From positions 186,001 to 250,000 of the forward strand of contig NZ_VUMZ01000002.1 in NCBI RefSeq assembly GCF_009695915.1: a stretch of DNA of 64,000 nucleotides, written 5' to 3'. Position 1 is the stretch's first letter. Each line of letters starts with the position of its first letter. The position numbers and the translations under genes are program-made. The DNA is from Hornefia butyriciproducens (GTDB lineage: Bacteria; Bacillota; Clostridia; Peptostreptococcales; Anaerovoracaceae). Below the pieces are notes generated by a model. It worked only from the letters and a program-made list of their open reading frames with translations, did no database searches and was not told the DNA's origin. Positions 42,807 to 49,826 of the stretch are shown here, piece after piece.

Positions 42807-42815
42807 TGTTATAAT
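42807..42815 (+). promoter_or_regulatory. Extended -10 promoter toward the EamA gene
   Basis: Plus-strand TGTTATAAT, 147 nt before the EamA start and 16 bp from the divergent ATP-grasp promoter. The two promoters are close enough to share control. Confidence 0.5.
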
Positions 42816-42962
42816 ATTTCGGGACGCCGTTGGGCGAACGGTTTCAAGACGGCGAGCCCCGGACAGATGGTTTCGAGACAACGAGGCCGCAGGAAGACGG
42901 CTCAGGAGACCGCAAACGGGCGGCTGAAACAGGCATACAGGGGAGGTCAGAGAAATAATCGG

Positions 42963-43847
42963 ATGAAAAAAAGTGTCGCATATGGACTGGTGATGGTGGT
43001 TTCAGTATTTTGGGGAATGTCGTTTATTGTCCTGACACAGCTGTTGAAATGGCTGGGAACGATGGAGATTCTGGCACTCCGGTGGACGCTCGCGTCTGTT
43101 ATTTTCGCATGTCTGATCGGCACAGGGCGAATCCGCATTAATCTGCGCGGGAAGAATATGAAGTTCCTGCTCCTCACGGGCCTCACAGAGCCGTGCATTT
43201 ATTCAGTTTTTGAGATTTACGGTCTGAAATACTCTTCAGCTTCCATCAGCTCTATCTTTATCGCTACGATTCCGTGCGCAACACTGCTGGTCTCGATTTT
43301 GTTTTTTCACAAAAAACCCGGTCGGATGGGCGTACTCAGCATTCTTCTGGCGTTTGCCGGGGTTGTGGTGACTACTGTGTTTTCACCGGCGTTTATCGGC
43401 GGTGGTCAGACTCTGGGCTATCTGTTCATGACCGGTGCGGTGATGGCCGGTACTGTATTCGGCTTTTTCAGTTCTAAATCCGGTGAGGAATATGAGCCGA
43501 TGGCCATTACGGCCATGATGTCGTTCATGGGAATGATTCTGTTTAATGGAATCTGTCTGCTGGAGGGCGGACGGGGTCAGATGTATGTGACCTTTTTCAC
43601 CCATTGGCAGGTGGCGGCGGGCATTGCCTTTCTGGGAATCTGCTGCTCTGTAATCTGCTACGCAGGATTCAATAAGCTTCTTTGTACTTTGGATATTTCT
43701 ATCGCGAATAATCTCACCTCTGCAATGATAACGATCATCGGTGTCGTCGCCGGTGTCACGGTAAACGGAGATCCTGCGGGACTCTATACTGTGATCGGAT
43801 TGACGATGACCGTCAGCGGAGTCTGGCTGTCCTCGAAGAGTATGTAG
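42963..43847 (+). CDS. EamA/DMT-family transporter
   Basis: 294 residues, ten membrane helices in two EamA repeats. The first helix carries the typical SVFWGMSFIV, and the second repeat begins near LGYLFMTGAVMAGTVFGFF. The ATG at 42963 is preceded by GGGGAGG at an unusually long distance, so initiation strength is uncertain; an upstream in-frame ATG at 42867 would add an unrelated basic leader. EamA proteins export amino acids, thiols or drugs. Divergence from the ATP-grasp gene suggests export of a related small molecule, which is inference. Confidence 0.88.
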   Translation: MKKSVAYGLVMVVSVFWGMSFIVLTQLLKWLGTMEILALRWTLASVIFACLIGTGRIRINLRGKNMKFLLLTGLTEPCIYSVFEIYGLKYSSASISSIFIATIPCATLLVSILFFHKKPGRMGVLSILLAFAGVVVTTVFSPAFIGGGQTLGYLFMTGAVMAGTVFGFFSSKSGEEYEPMAITAMMSFMGMILFNGICLLEGGRGQMYVTFFTHWQVAAGIAFLGICCSVICYAGFNKLLCTLDISIANNLTSAMITIIGVVAGVTVNGDPAGLYTVIGLTMTVSGVWLSSKSM

Positions 43848-43866
43848 AATATAGCGGGAAGTTCGT

Positions 43867-43902
43867 TTTTATTCTATTCTCTGCACAATTATCAGAATAA
43901 AA
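43867..43902 (+). terminator. AT-rich hairpin after the EamA gene
   Basis: TTTTATTCT and AGAATAAAA form a 9-bp stem with an 18-base loop starting 20 nt after the stop. The left arm is preceded by T-rich sequence and the right followed by ATATC, so terminator function is only possible. Confidence 0.4.
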
Positions 43903-43935
43903 TATCATTATATTGGTGTAAATAGTATCTGCCCG

Positions 43936-43970
43936 GTAAGTCCTTGCCGGATTGAATGGGCGCTGGGGAT
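43936..43970. repeat. Dispersed palindrome, copy 2
   Basis: GGTAAGTCCTTGCCGGATTG followed by AATGGGCGCTG. It is a diverged copy of the first hairpin at 17787; the match continues through GGGCGCTG. Confidence 0.65.
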
Positions 43971-44056
43971 AAGCATCAATCAGTGTCTGCCGGTGTACGC
44001 TGCCGTTGGGTTGTGTGTTGCGGATTAACTGCGATGTGGTCAGGGGGGATAGAAAG

Positions 44057-44419
44057 ATGATAGATATAACAACGGCTTTTTTTGACATACTGATTCTGGC
44101 AGGGTTCGCACTGCTGATGTTTCTGATAACGCGCATCTATAAAAAGATAACCGGTAAGAATCTGGATTTTTCAAAAACCTCGGCGGACTTTGAGAAGGAG
44201 CGGCAGGAGCGCGATACCGGGCAGAAAAAGGCGGGGCTTGCGGAGCGCTATCTTAACGACGACAAGCTGACGAAGCGCTGGCAGAATGCACAGGACATGA
44301 AGCTGGCGAATGAAGGGAAGCTGCCGGTGGGAAACAAGGAGGATCGTTTCCATCTGACGCCGTCCGACCGGGATGTCACCTCTGAGAGCACAAAGGAAAA
44401 TAACGCAGAAAATGCATAG
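44057..44419 (+). CDS. Membrane-anchored protein of unknown function
   Basis: 120 residues from the ATG at 44057 (GGGGGGATAGAAAG upstream). A single N-terminal membrane helix (residues 8-27, FFDILILAGFALLMFLI) is followed by a charged cytoplasmic part rich in Lys, Asp, Glu and Asn with no family motif. The tail ends STKENNAENA. A bidirectional terminator follows. Not recognised. Confidence 0.65.
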   Translation: MIDITTAFFDILILAGFALLMFLITRIYKKITGKNLDFSKTSADFEKERQERDTGQKKAGLAERYLNDDKLTKRWQNAQDMKLANEGKLPVGNKEDRFHLTPSDRDVTSESTKENNAENA

Positions 44420-44491
44420 AGATGCGGTGTGGAAAGTGTCCGGAGTCTCGCAGAAACCGGTCATGACTGAAACCGCAGTTGAAAGCAGGTG

Positions 44492-44525
44492 AAAAAAGAG
44501 CCGTTCAATGTGAACAGCTCTTTTT
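44492..44525. terminator. Bidirectional terminator
   Basis: AAAAAAGAGC and GTTCA pair with TGAAC and GCTCTTTTT. A-run and T-run flank the stem, serving the genes on both sides. Confidence 0.9.
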
Positions 44526-44591
44526 GAGTGTGAAGCCGCGACCTGCCGGATTGCCGGTCGGACGCGTTTTGTATGCGGTGCCGAATTTCCG

Positions 44592-45902
44592 CTATTTTCC
44601 GATGTAGCGGCTCTCGATGTAGTATCTCTTCTCGTTGGCTTCGCCCATGGAGAATGTCTTGCGCGGCAGCGCGCCGTCTGCGGCAACCGCAGGGAACAGC
44701 ATGGATTTGTCCATGGCCGGAAGCATGAACCCGGCGTTCCCGGGTTTGCCGGAAAGCGTCTCAACAGCCTTTGTGCCGTGAATATAGTCGATATCCGCAT
44801 CCCCGCGTTCCTTGACGATAACGTCAAGCGCGTTCTGCAGCGCGCCGACCTCCAATTTGTTCGCAGGATGTTCCACGATAATCGTGCCCTTCTGCTCCGC
44901 CGTCAGATAAGGAATCGCGAAGCACCCCTCGCGCGCCTCGGCACCTTCCTCTGCCAGATGCGCACCGCCGTTCTGAGACGCCAGCAGTTCCACAGTCTCG
45001 TTGACCAGATCCATGCCGCTCTGACCTTTTTTGGCGAAGATCACGCGGTGAATCGGTTCGAATACGATGCCGTCGTCGTGGATGTTTTCGATCTCACAAA
45101 GCGCATAGCGGGCAGGATGTGTCTTCTGTTCCTCGGGGCTAAGTGTCTTCTTCAGGTTTTCCCAGTTCGTTTTGGCGGTAGCCAGGGAATGGTTTCCGTC
45201 CCCCATGGCCTGGAAGATGACGTTGCCGTCGCCGTATTTTTCAACGGCCTTGTCGTAGAGATCCGAAAGTGCCTGGCGCATGCCTTCCAGATCAGCTTCT
45301 TTAATGAAATCGCCGGTGATATGGCCGCCCTCCAGCATCAGATCGGTATCGTAGATCCGTTTTTTCGGAGCGTCGACCAGCGGTTCGATGACGGTTTTTT
45401 CCGGATCATCGATCAGAATCATGATGTGCGGCATTTCCAGAGGTGCACCCTCGCGGATGCGCAGGCGCGGCGGGATGCGCTCTACCACGGTCCCTTCCGT
45501 TGCACGGGTCAGAGATGTGGAGCCTTTGCTGAAGTCGTAGCTCTCCAGATCGGTGGCAATGACCAGACCGAGGCGGGTGCGGCCTGCGGCGGTCCGTTTG
45601 ACCAGCATGCAGCCTGCCGGCAGTTTTTTCAGGATGCCGTGTTCGATGTAGTCGTCCATGGCTTTGCGGATATCACGGATGCGTTCCGCTTCGCCTTCCT
45701 TCTCCAGATAGATTTCCGGGAGCATCAGGCGCAGAGTCGAAGGCGCGTCACCCACGATTTTTTCCGCCTCCTGCCAGTATTCCGGCTCGGAAGTGTACTG
45801 GTCACAGGCCACGACAGCCCATTTGCTGTAATCGGTTCCCTCCCGCGGAATCATGATCTCCGGGATATGAAGCCCGAATTTTCCCCAATCGTATTTCGAC
45901 AT
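44592..45902 (-). CDS. DUF1015-family protein
   Basis: 436 residues. The N-terminus (IPEIMIPREGTDYSKWAVVACDQYTSEPEYW) and the central IFQAMGDGNHSLATAKTNWE with a later ALCEIENIHDDG match the DUF1015 family, widespread in anaerobes and without a firm biochemical role; the DGNHSLATAK motif looks like an active site. Full length for the family. AAAGGAGG precedes the ATG. It has its own good promoter. No operon partner. Confidence 0.88.
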   Translation of the reverse strand: MSKYDWGKFGLHIPEIMIPREGTDYSKWAVVACDQYTSEPEYWQEAEKIVGDAPSTLRLMLPEIYLEKEGEAERIRDIRKAMDDYIEHGILKKLPAGCMLVKRTAAGRTRLGLVIATDLESYDFSKGSTSLTRATEGTVVERIPPRLRIREGAPLEMPHIMILIDDPEKTVIEPLVDAPKKRIYDTDLMLEGGHITGDFIKEADLEGMRQALSDLYDKAVEKYGDGNVIFQAMGDGNHSLATAKTNWENLKKTLSPEEQKTHPARYALCEIENIHDDGIVFEPIHRVIFAKKGQSGMDLVNETVELLASQNGGAHLAEEGAEAREGCFAIPYLTAEQKGTIIVEHPANKLEVGALQNALDVIVKERGDADIDYIHGTKAVETLSGKPGNAGFMLPAMDKSMLFPAVAADGALPRKTFSMGEANEKRYYIESRYIGK

Positions 45903-45960
45903 TGTTAACCTCCTTTGTAATGAGATTCGGTCATATCAGTTCAAAAAAATCTATAGTTCA

Positions 45961-45989
45961 ATTATAGATAAACTGTGTTGAAATTGCAA
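45961..45989 (-). promoter_or_regulatory. Promoter of the DUF1015 gene
   Basis: Minus strand TTGCAA, 17 bp, TATAAT. A perfect dyad TCTATA-N7-TATAGA overlaps the -10 box and start point, a candidate operator. Confidence 0.7.
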
Positions 45990-45998
45990 TATAATTGT

Positions 45999-46180
45999 GA
46001 CTACTGCTGGTCATTCCCTTTCCGAGGCGGCCATCCCCGAGCCAGCCGACGATGCTCGTGCGGCCAATGCCGGCTATTCCTCAAGACAGCCGGCGACGGC
46101 CGAACGACTACTGGCGGTCATCCCCCGAGGCGGCTATCCTCCGAGGAAGCCGATGACGCTCGCACGACTACTGGCGGCCT
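45999..46180. repeat. Imperfect repeats in the TcdA-DUF1015 spacer
   Basis: GACTACTGCTGG or GACTACTGGCGG starts at 45999, 46106 and 46166; the first two are followed by a GGTCAT...CCGAGGCGGC segment. The last copy runs into the 3' end of the tcdA-like gene. Confidence 0.6.
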
Positions 46181-46953
46181 CCCTTGACGCGTCCCTTCGG
46201 GTCGAAAGACGTCAGGTCACGAACGACTTCTGCTGCGATCATCAGTCCTGCGGCGGCGGGCACAAAAGCCGTTGACCCCGGAACGCTTCTGCGCTGCAGG
46301 CAGGTTCGCTGAACTCCCGGCGGGCAGATGCAGTGGCTGTGGCACGAATTTGCCTCGCTGATGTAAGGCTTGATCGGAGGTTCCGTCGAATAGACAACCT
46401 TCAGCCCGCGAACGCCTCTTTTTTTCAGTTCTCTGCGCATGACTTTGGAAAGCGGATCCATTTCTGTTTTGTAAATGTCCGTGCATACCAGCCTGCCCGG
46501 GTCCACGCGGTTTCCGCAACCCATGGCGGCAATGATGGGTACGCCGTGTTTCTGCGCCTGCATGACGAGATCCAGCTTCGCTGAAACGGTGTCAATGGCA
46601 TCTACAATGTAGTCGTAGTGAACAAAATCAAATTCGGCTGCTTTCTCCGGCAGATAGAAGGTCTGGTGCTTGTGGACGGTCACATCGGGGTTGATCGAAA
46701 GGATGCGTTCCTCGCAAACGTCCACTTTCTGTCTGCCAACGGTATCTCTGGTTGCGATAATCTGACGATTGAGATTGGTCAGACACACTTTGTCGTCATC
46801 AATAATGTCCAGTTCGCCGATTCCGCTCCGCGTCAGCGCCTCCACCACGTATCCGCCCACGCCTCCGACACCGAAGACCGCTACGCGACTTCTGTTCAGA
46901 ATCTCCAGGGCTTCTGCCCCCATAACAAGTTCCATCCGCGAAAATTGATTCAT
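46168..46953 (-). CDS. tcdA: tRNA threonylcarbamoyladenosine dehydratase (TcdA/CsdL family)
   Basis: 261 residues from the ATG at 46953 (CAGGAGA 5 nt upstream). An E1-like ATP-binding fold with VAVFGVGGVGGYVVEAL near residue 24, then DDDKVCLTNLNRQI and, near the C-terminus, CICPPG and SVPGSTAFVP. TcdA cyclises the t6A modification at position 37 of tRNAs to ct6A. It stands alone. The Cys-rich stretch before the C-terminus is common in clostridial members. Confidence 0.92.
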   Translation of the reverse strand: MNQFSRMELVMGAEALEILNRSRVAVFGVGGVGGYVVEALTRSGIGELDIIDDDKVCLTNLNRQIIATRDTVGRQKVDVCEERILSINPDVTVHKHQTFYLPEKAAEFDFVHYDYIVDAIDTVSAKLDLVMQAQKHGVPIIAAMGCGNRVDPGRLVCTDIYKTEMDPLSKVMRRELKKRGVRGLKVVYSTEPPIKPYISEANSCHSHCICPPGVQRTCLQRRSVPGSTAFVPAAAGLMIAAEVVRDLTSFDPKGRVKGGRQ

Positions 46954-47051
46954 TACTGTCTCCTGTTGATATTCTGCTGATAAATTTACGTTAATATGTG
47001 TTTTGCCAGTGATTACGAGCACCATGGCACTGCTGACGAGCGAGCACCGGG

Positions 47052-47085
47052 GCACATCAAGTCCGGCAGGGACTTAATGAGCTGC
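47052..47085. repeat. Dispersed palindrome, copy 3 (inverted)
   Basis: CATCAAGTCCGGCAGGGACT followed by TAATGAG. Its complement reads CTCATTAAGTCC... and matches the copy at 17785 including the leading CTCATTAAGTCC. Confidence 0.7.
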
Positions 47086-47233
47086 GCTATTTAATAGTTT
47101 ATCGCTATCCTTAGTTTTCGTAAAGGTATTTCTTTGTGACGGCGGTGTGTTGCTTTCTCGACTGGAAAGGTAATGGCGACAAAACAACTGAGAATCTGAT
47201 TCGTTCAGGTACGGATCGGCGGAGGTGAGTTAG

Positions 47234-47317
47234 ATGGCACTCAGGGTTGCCACATTTCTGTTTTTTTTCGAGAAATGTGGCAGATCTTTTGGTAAAAGGT
47301 CTTTTAAAGGGATTTGA
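47234..47317 (+). CDS. Possible 27-residue Phe-rich leader peptide
   Basis: The ATG at 47234 has a strong GGAGGTGAG 5 nt upstream and opens a 27-codon frame with the run TFLFFFEK, then a basic tail (GRSFGKRSFKGI). Six of 27 residues are Phe. Codons 5-17 lie within a perfect 12-bp hairpin whose loop is the Phe-codon run. This resembles attenuation leader peptides, but the gene downstream is not a Phe gene. It could instead be a small membrane-active peptide or chance. Confidence 0.4.
   Translation: MALRVATFLFFFEKCGRSFGKRSFKGI
47248..47282. repeat. Perfect 12-bp hairpin within the short ORF
   Basis: TGCCACATTTCT, loop GTTTTTTTTCG, AGAAATGTGGCA, then GATCTTTT. The stem is exact and the tail is T-rich. 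Confidence 0.8.
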
Positions 47318-47427
47318 TATCGCTAATTTACGATGCGATATCCGCCGCTGGCTGCAGATTTTTTAGAGAGGGTGGCAGATTCGTTGAATCTGAAACTGCA
47401 CGTAAATCTTCTATTGTAAATTGGCGA
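47313..47427. mobile_element. MITE-like element with inverted ends
   Basis: About 115 bp bounded by GATATCGCTAATTTACGAT on the left and ATTGTAAATTGGCGATA on the right, which are imperfect inverted copies. A third copy of the end, TATCGCCAATTTACGATA, lies alone near 35715. Inside are GATATCG/CGATATC and CAGATTC/GAATCTG hairpins. No coding capacity. No target-site duplication was clearly seen. Confidence 0.45.
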
Positions 47428-47699
47428 TAAAGGTGGGAATTCGGGTCGTTGTTACGCGAGGCGCGAGCGATGTGGCTCAAAAGGATTTTCTGGAAAATGG
47501 AGGATTTCGCTGCCCGCGCCGTGCAGGAATTTTGTTGGAATCAGTCATGAGTATAACGAGGCATATAATGCCTGCCTGCGTCTTGCAGGAGTTTGTTGAA
47601 AAAACAAGGGCGAATTGGAAGTTTACAATTTTCTGATTCTAATGTAAAATATAACAACAGAAAGGAGGCGTCGAGTTACTCATTGGGGGAGGTGTTATT
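47428..47699 (+). other. Spacer before a small gene
   Basis: An open frame here starts at a TTG without a binding site and is not convincing as protein. The segment has CATATAATGCCTGCCTGCGT and other CTGC/GCAG-rich parts that could fold; a structured RNA cannot be ruled out. Together with 46954-47233 it makes a 750-bp region with no supported conventional gene. Confidence 0.4.
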
Positions 47700-47936
47700 A
47701 TGAGCAAGGAGAATATCTTGAGAAAGGCTTATAGGAACGCAACATTCAGAGGCGCGGTTTACCCCTCCGACGAGAAGGTCGCAAAAAAAATCATCGAAAA
47801 CAACATGATGGAGTTTTTTGAACGATATGACCGGAACGTTACGATTGAGGAGATCCGATACTATATCAATGAGCAGTTCAACGACGTCTCACGTCTGAAG
47901 TGGCCGGTTTGGCCAAAGAGAGAGCCGCGGACATAG
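47700..47936 (+). CDS. Small conserved-looking protein of unknown function
   Basis: 78 residues; GGGGGAGGTG 5 nt before ATG is a strong binding site. The sequence is hydrophilic with two predicted helices (VAKKIIENNMMEFFERY and VTIEEIRYYINEQF), then LKWPVWPKREPRT. No Cys, signal or membrane segment. Its stop codon lies inside the terminator stem. Not recognised. Confidence 0.75.
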   Translation: MSKENILRKAYRNATFRGAVYPSDEKVAKKIIENNMMEFFERYDRNVTIEEIRYYINEQFNDVSRLKWPVWPKREPRT

Positions 47937-47952
47937 TCCGTGGTTTTTTTTA
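47925..47952 (+). terminator. Terminator overlapping the stop codon of the small gene
   Basis: CCGCGGAC, ATA, GTCCGTGG followed by eight T. The TAG stop codon provides part of the loop and the first base of the right arm. Confidence 0.9.
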
Positions 47953-48029
47953 CAAAGAAAACCCTGCGCTGCAAAATGCTGTGAAGCAGTAAGCATTTCG
48001 CAGGCAGGGAGCATGCGGCCGCCGTGCCG

Positions 48030-49826
48030 TTACACGACGTGGATGTCCGGGGTCTGAGGCTCGCCCTCGTCCGGCATCTGCCAGCTTTCGTGGTCGGTGT
48101 GCAGAAGTTTCTCGGCGGCGTCGCTCATAGGTTCACCCAGGGCCTCGGAATAGAGACGCTGGATGTCGGGGTTTTCGTGGCTGAACCGCATCTGCATGTG
48201 CTCGTCCAGATTGCGGAGTACTTTGCCGCGGGTTGCGCCGCGTTCAACGTCGTCACGGTGGAAGGGTTGCCCGCCGCCGCCGGCGCAGCCGGTGGGGCAG
48301 GCCATGACTTCCACAAAGTCATATTTCACCTGACCGCGGAGCAGCGCCTTACAGAGTCTGTCCGCATTGCGCAGGCCGCTGGTGACGGCGACGCGGATTT
48401 TGCTGCCGCCGATGGTGTAAGTGGCCTCCTGCCAGGGATATTCGCCCTCTGCGAACTTTTTGCCTGCGTGGACAAAACCGAATGCGCCTGTGGACGGATT
48501 TTTGCCGGTGACCATGTAGCTGGCCGTGCGGAGCGCGGCCTCCATGACGCCGCCGGTGGTGCCGAAGATGACGCCGGCGCCGGAATAGTCGCCCATGATG
48601 CGGTCAAAGGGCTTTTCCTCGACCTTGTCAGGCGTGATGTCGCTGAGCCGCAGCATACGGATGATTTCCCGGGTCGTCAGAACGTAGTCCACGTCCTTGA
48701 CGCCATATTCGTCGCGCATGGCAGGAATATCACACTCCGCTTTCTTCGCGACACAGGGCATCACGGAAATACAGCAGATTTTTTCCGGCGGGACGCCGAT
48801 GCGTTCCGCGAAATAGCTCTTGATTACAGACCCGAACATCTGCTGCGGGCTTTTGGCGGTGGAGAGCTGAGGAACCAGTTCCGGGTGGCGGCTCTTCAGG
48901 AACCGGATCCAGGCCGGACAGCAGCTGGTGAACATCGGATATTTCGCCAGATCACCCTTCTGCAGCCGATGAAGGAATTCCGTCGCTTCCTCCATGATGG
49001 TTAAATCCGCAGAGAAACTGGTATCAAACACGTAGTCGAAGCCCATCTGCTTCAGCGCTCCGGCCAGCTGGTTGACTGTGGCTTTGTCAGGCGGAAGGTC
49101 CAGCGCTTCACCCCAGGCGGTGCGGACCGCCGGAGCAATCTGGACCACCGTCGTGATTTCCGGATCATCCAGAGCTGCCATGACCTTGGTGGCGTCTTTG
49201 CGCTCACGGAGAGCGCCTACCGGACAGTGGACGATGCACTGCCCGCAGAGACTGCACTGAGCTTTGTCGATGGAGCGGTGCTGTGAAACGTCTACCCGGG
49301 TGCGCCCGCCGGTGGACATCAGTTCCCAGACGCCCAGCTTCTGGATCTTGTCGCAGACCTGAATACAGCGCATACATTTGATGCACTTGGCCGGATCCCG
49401 GATAAGAGGGAAATCCTTGACCCACATCCGGTCTTTGTCGGTGGGGAGGTCGGTGACATACAGGTTTTCAAAGAAATCGTAGTCGTTGGTCAGCTTCTGC
49501 AGCTGGCAGGTTCCGCTCCGATCGCAGAGGGAACAGCGTCCTTCATGCTGCGACATGATCAGCATCAGATTGGTGCGGCATGCAGAACGGACGCGTGCAG
49601 AGTTGGTGGTGACCTTCATGCCCTCACGGACGGCCGTATTGCAGGAGGGAACCAGCGAAAGCTCGCCCTCCACCTCGACGCTGCAGATGCGGCACGCGCC
49701 GATATCGTTGATGCCTTTCAGGTAGCAGAGATGCGGAATCGAGATCCCCGCTGCCTTTGCTGCCTCCATAATCGTGGTGCCGTCCTCCACGGCAACCGGG
49801 AGGCCGTTGATTGTCAGTTTTACCAT
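48030..49826 (-). CDS. hydA: NAD(P)H-linked [FeFe] hydrogenase catalytic subunit
   Basis: 598 residues. The N-terminus is a [2Fe-2S] ferredoxin domain (CYLKGINDIGACRICSVEV), then a His-ligated cluster motif (SQHEGRCSLCDRSGTCQLQ), two [4Fe-4S] motifs (CIKCMRCIQVC and CSLCGQCIVHC) and the H-cluster domain with L1 TSCCPAW near residue 302, L2 MPCVAKKAE near 357 and L3 ACPTGCAGGGGQP near 510. This is the group A layout of NADH-dependent enzymes. It makes or uses H2 in the cytoplasm. Its start overlaps the upstream flavoprotein gene by 7 nt; AGGAGGGAGG precedes the ATG. No maturation genes are in the window. Confidence 0.95.
   Translation of the reverse strand: MVKLTINGLPVAVEDGTTIMEAAKAAGISIPHLCYLKGINDIGACRICSVEVEGELSLVPSCNTAVREGMKVTTNSARVRSACRTNLMLIMSQHEGRCSLCDRSGTCQLQKLTNDYDFFENLYVTDLPTDKDRMWVKDFPLIRDPAKCIKCMRCIQVCDKIQKLGVWELMSTGGRTRVDVSQHRSIDKAQCSLCGQCIVHCPVGALRERKDATKVMAALDDPEITTVVQIAPAVRTAWGEALDLPPDKATVNQLAGALKQMGFDYVFDTSFSADLTIMEEATEFLHRLQKGDLAKYPMFTSCCPAWIRFLKSRHPELVPQLSTAKSPQQMFGSVIKSYFAERIGVPPEKICCISVMPCVAKKAECDIPAMRDEYGVKDVDYVLTTREIIRMLRLSDITPDKVEEKPFDRIMGDYSGAGVIFGTTGGVMEAALRTASYMVTGKNPSTGAFGFVHAGKKFAEGEYPWQEATYTIGGSKIRVAVTSGLRNADRLCKALLRGQVKYDFVEVMACPTGCAGGGGQPFHRDDVERGATRGKVLRNLDEHMQMRFSHENPDIQRLYSEALGEPMSDAAEKLLHTDHESWQMPDEGEPQTPDIHVV

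Noticed and set aside
47421-47636. 71-codon frame starting at TTG
   Set aside because: No binding site and starts within the right end of the MITE-like element.
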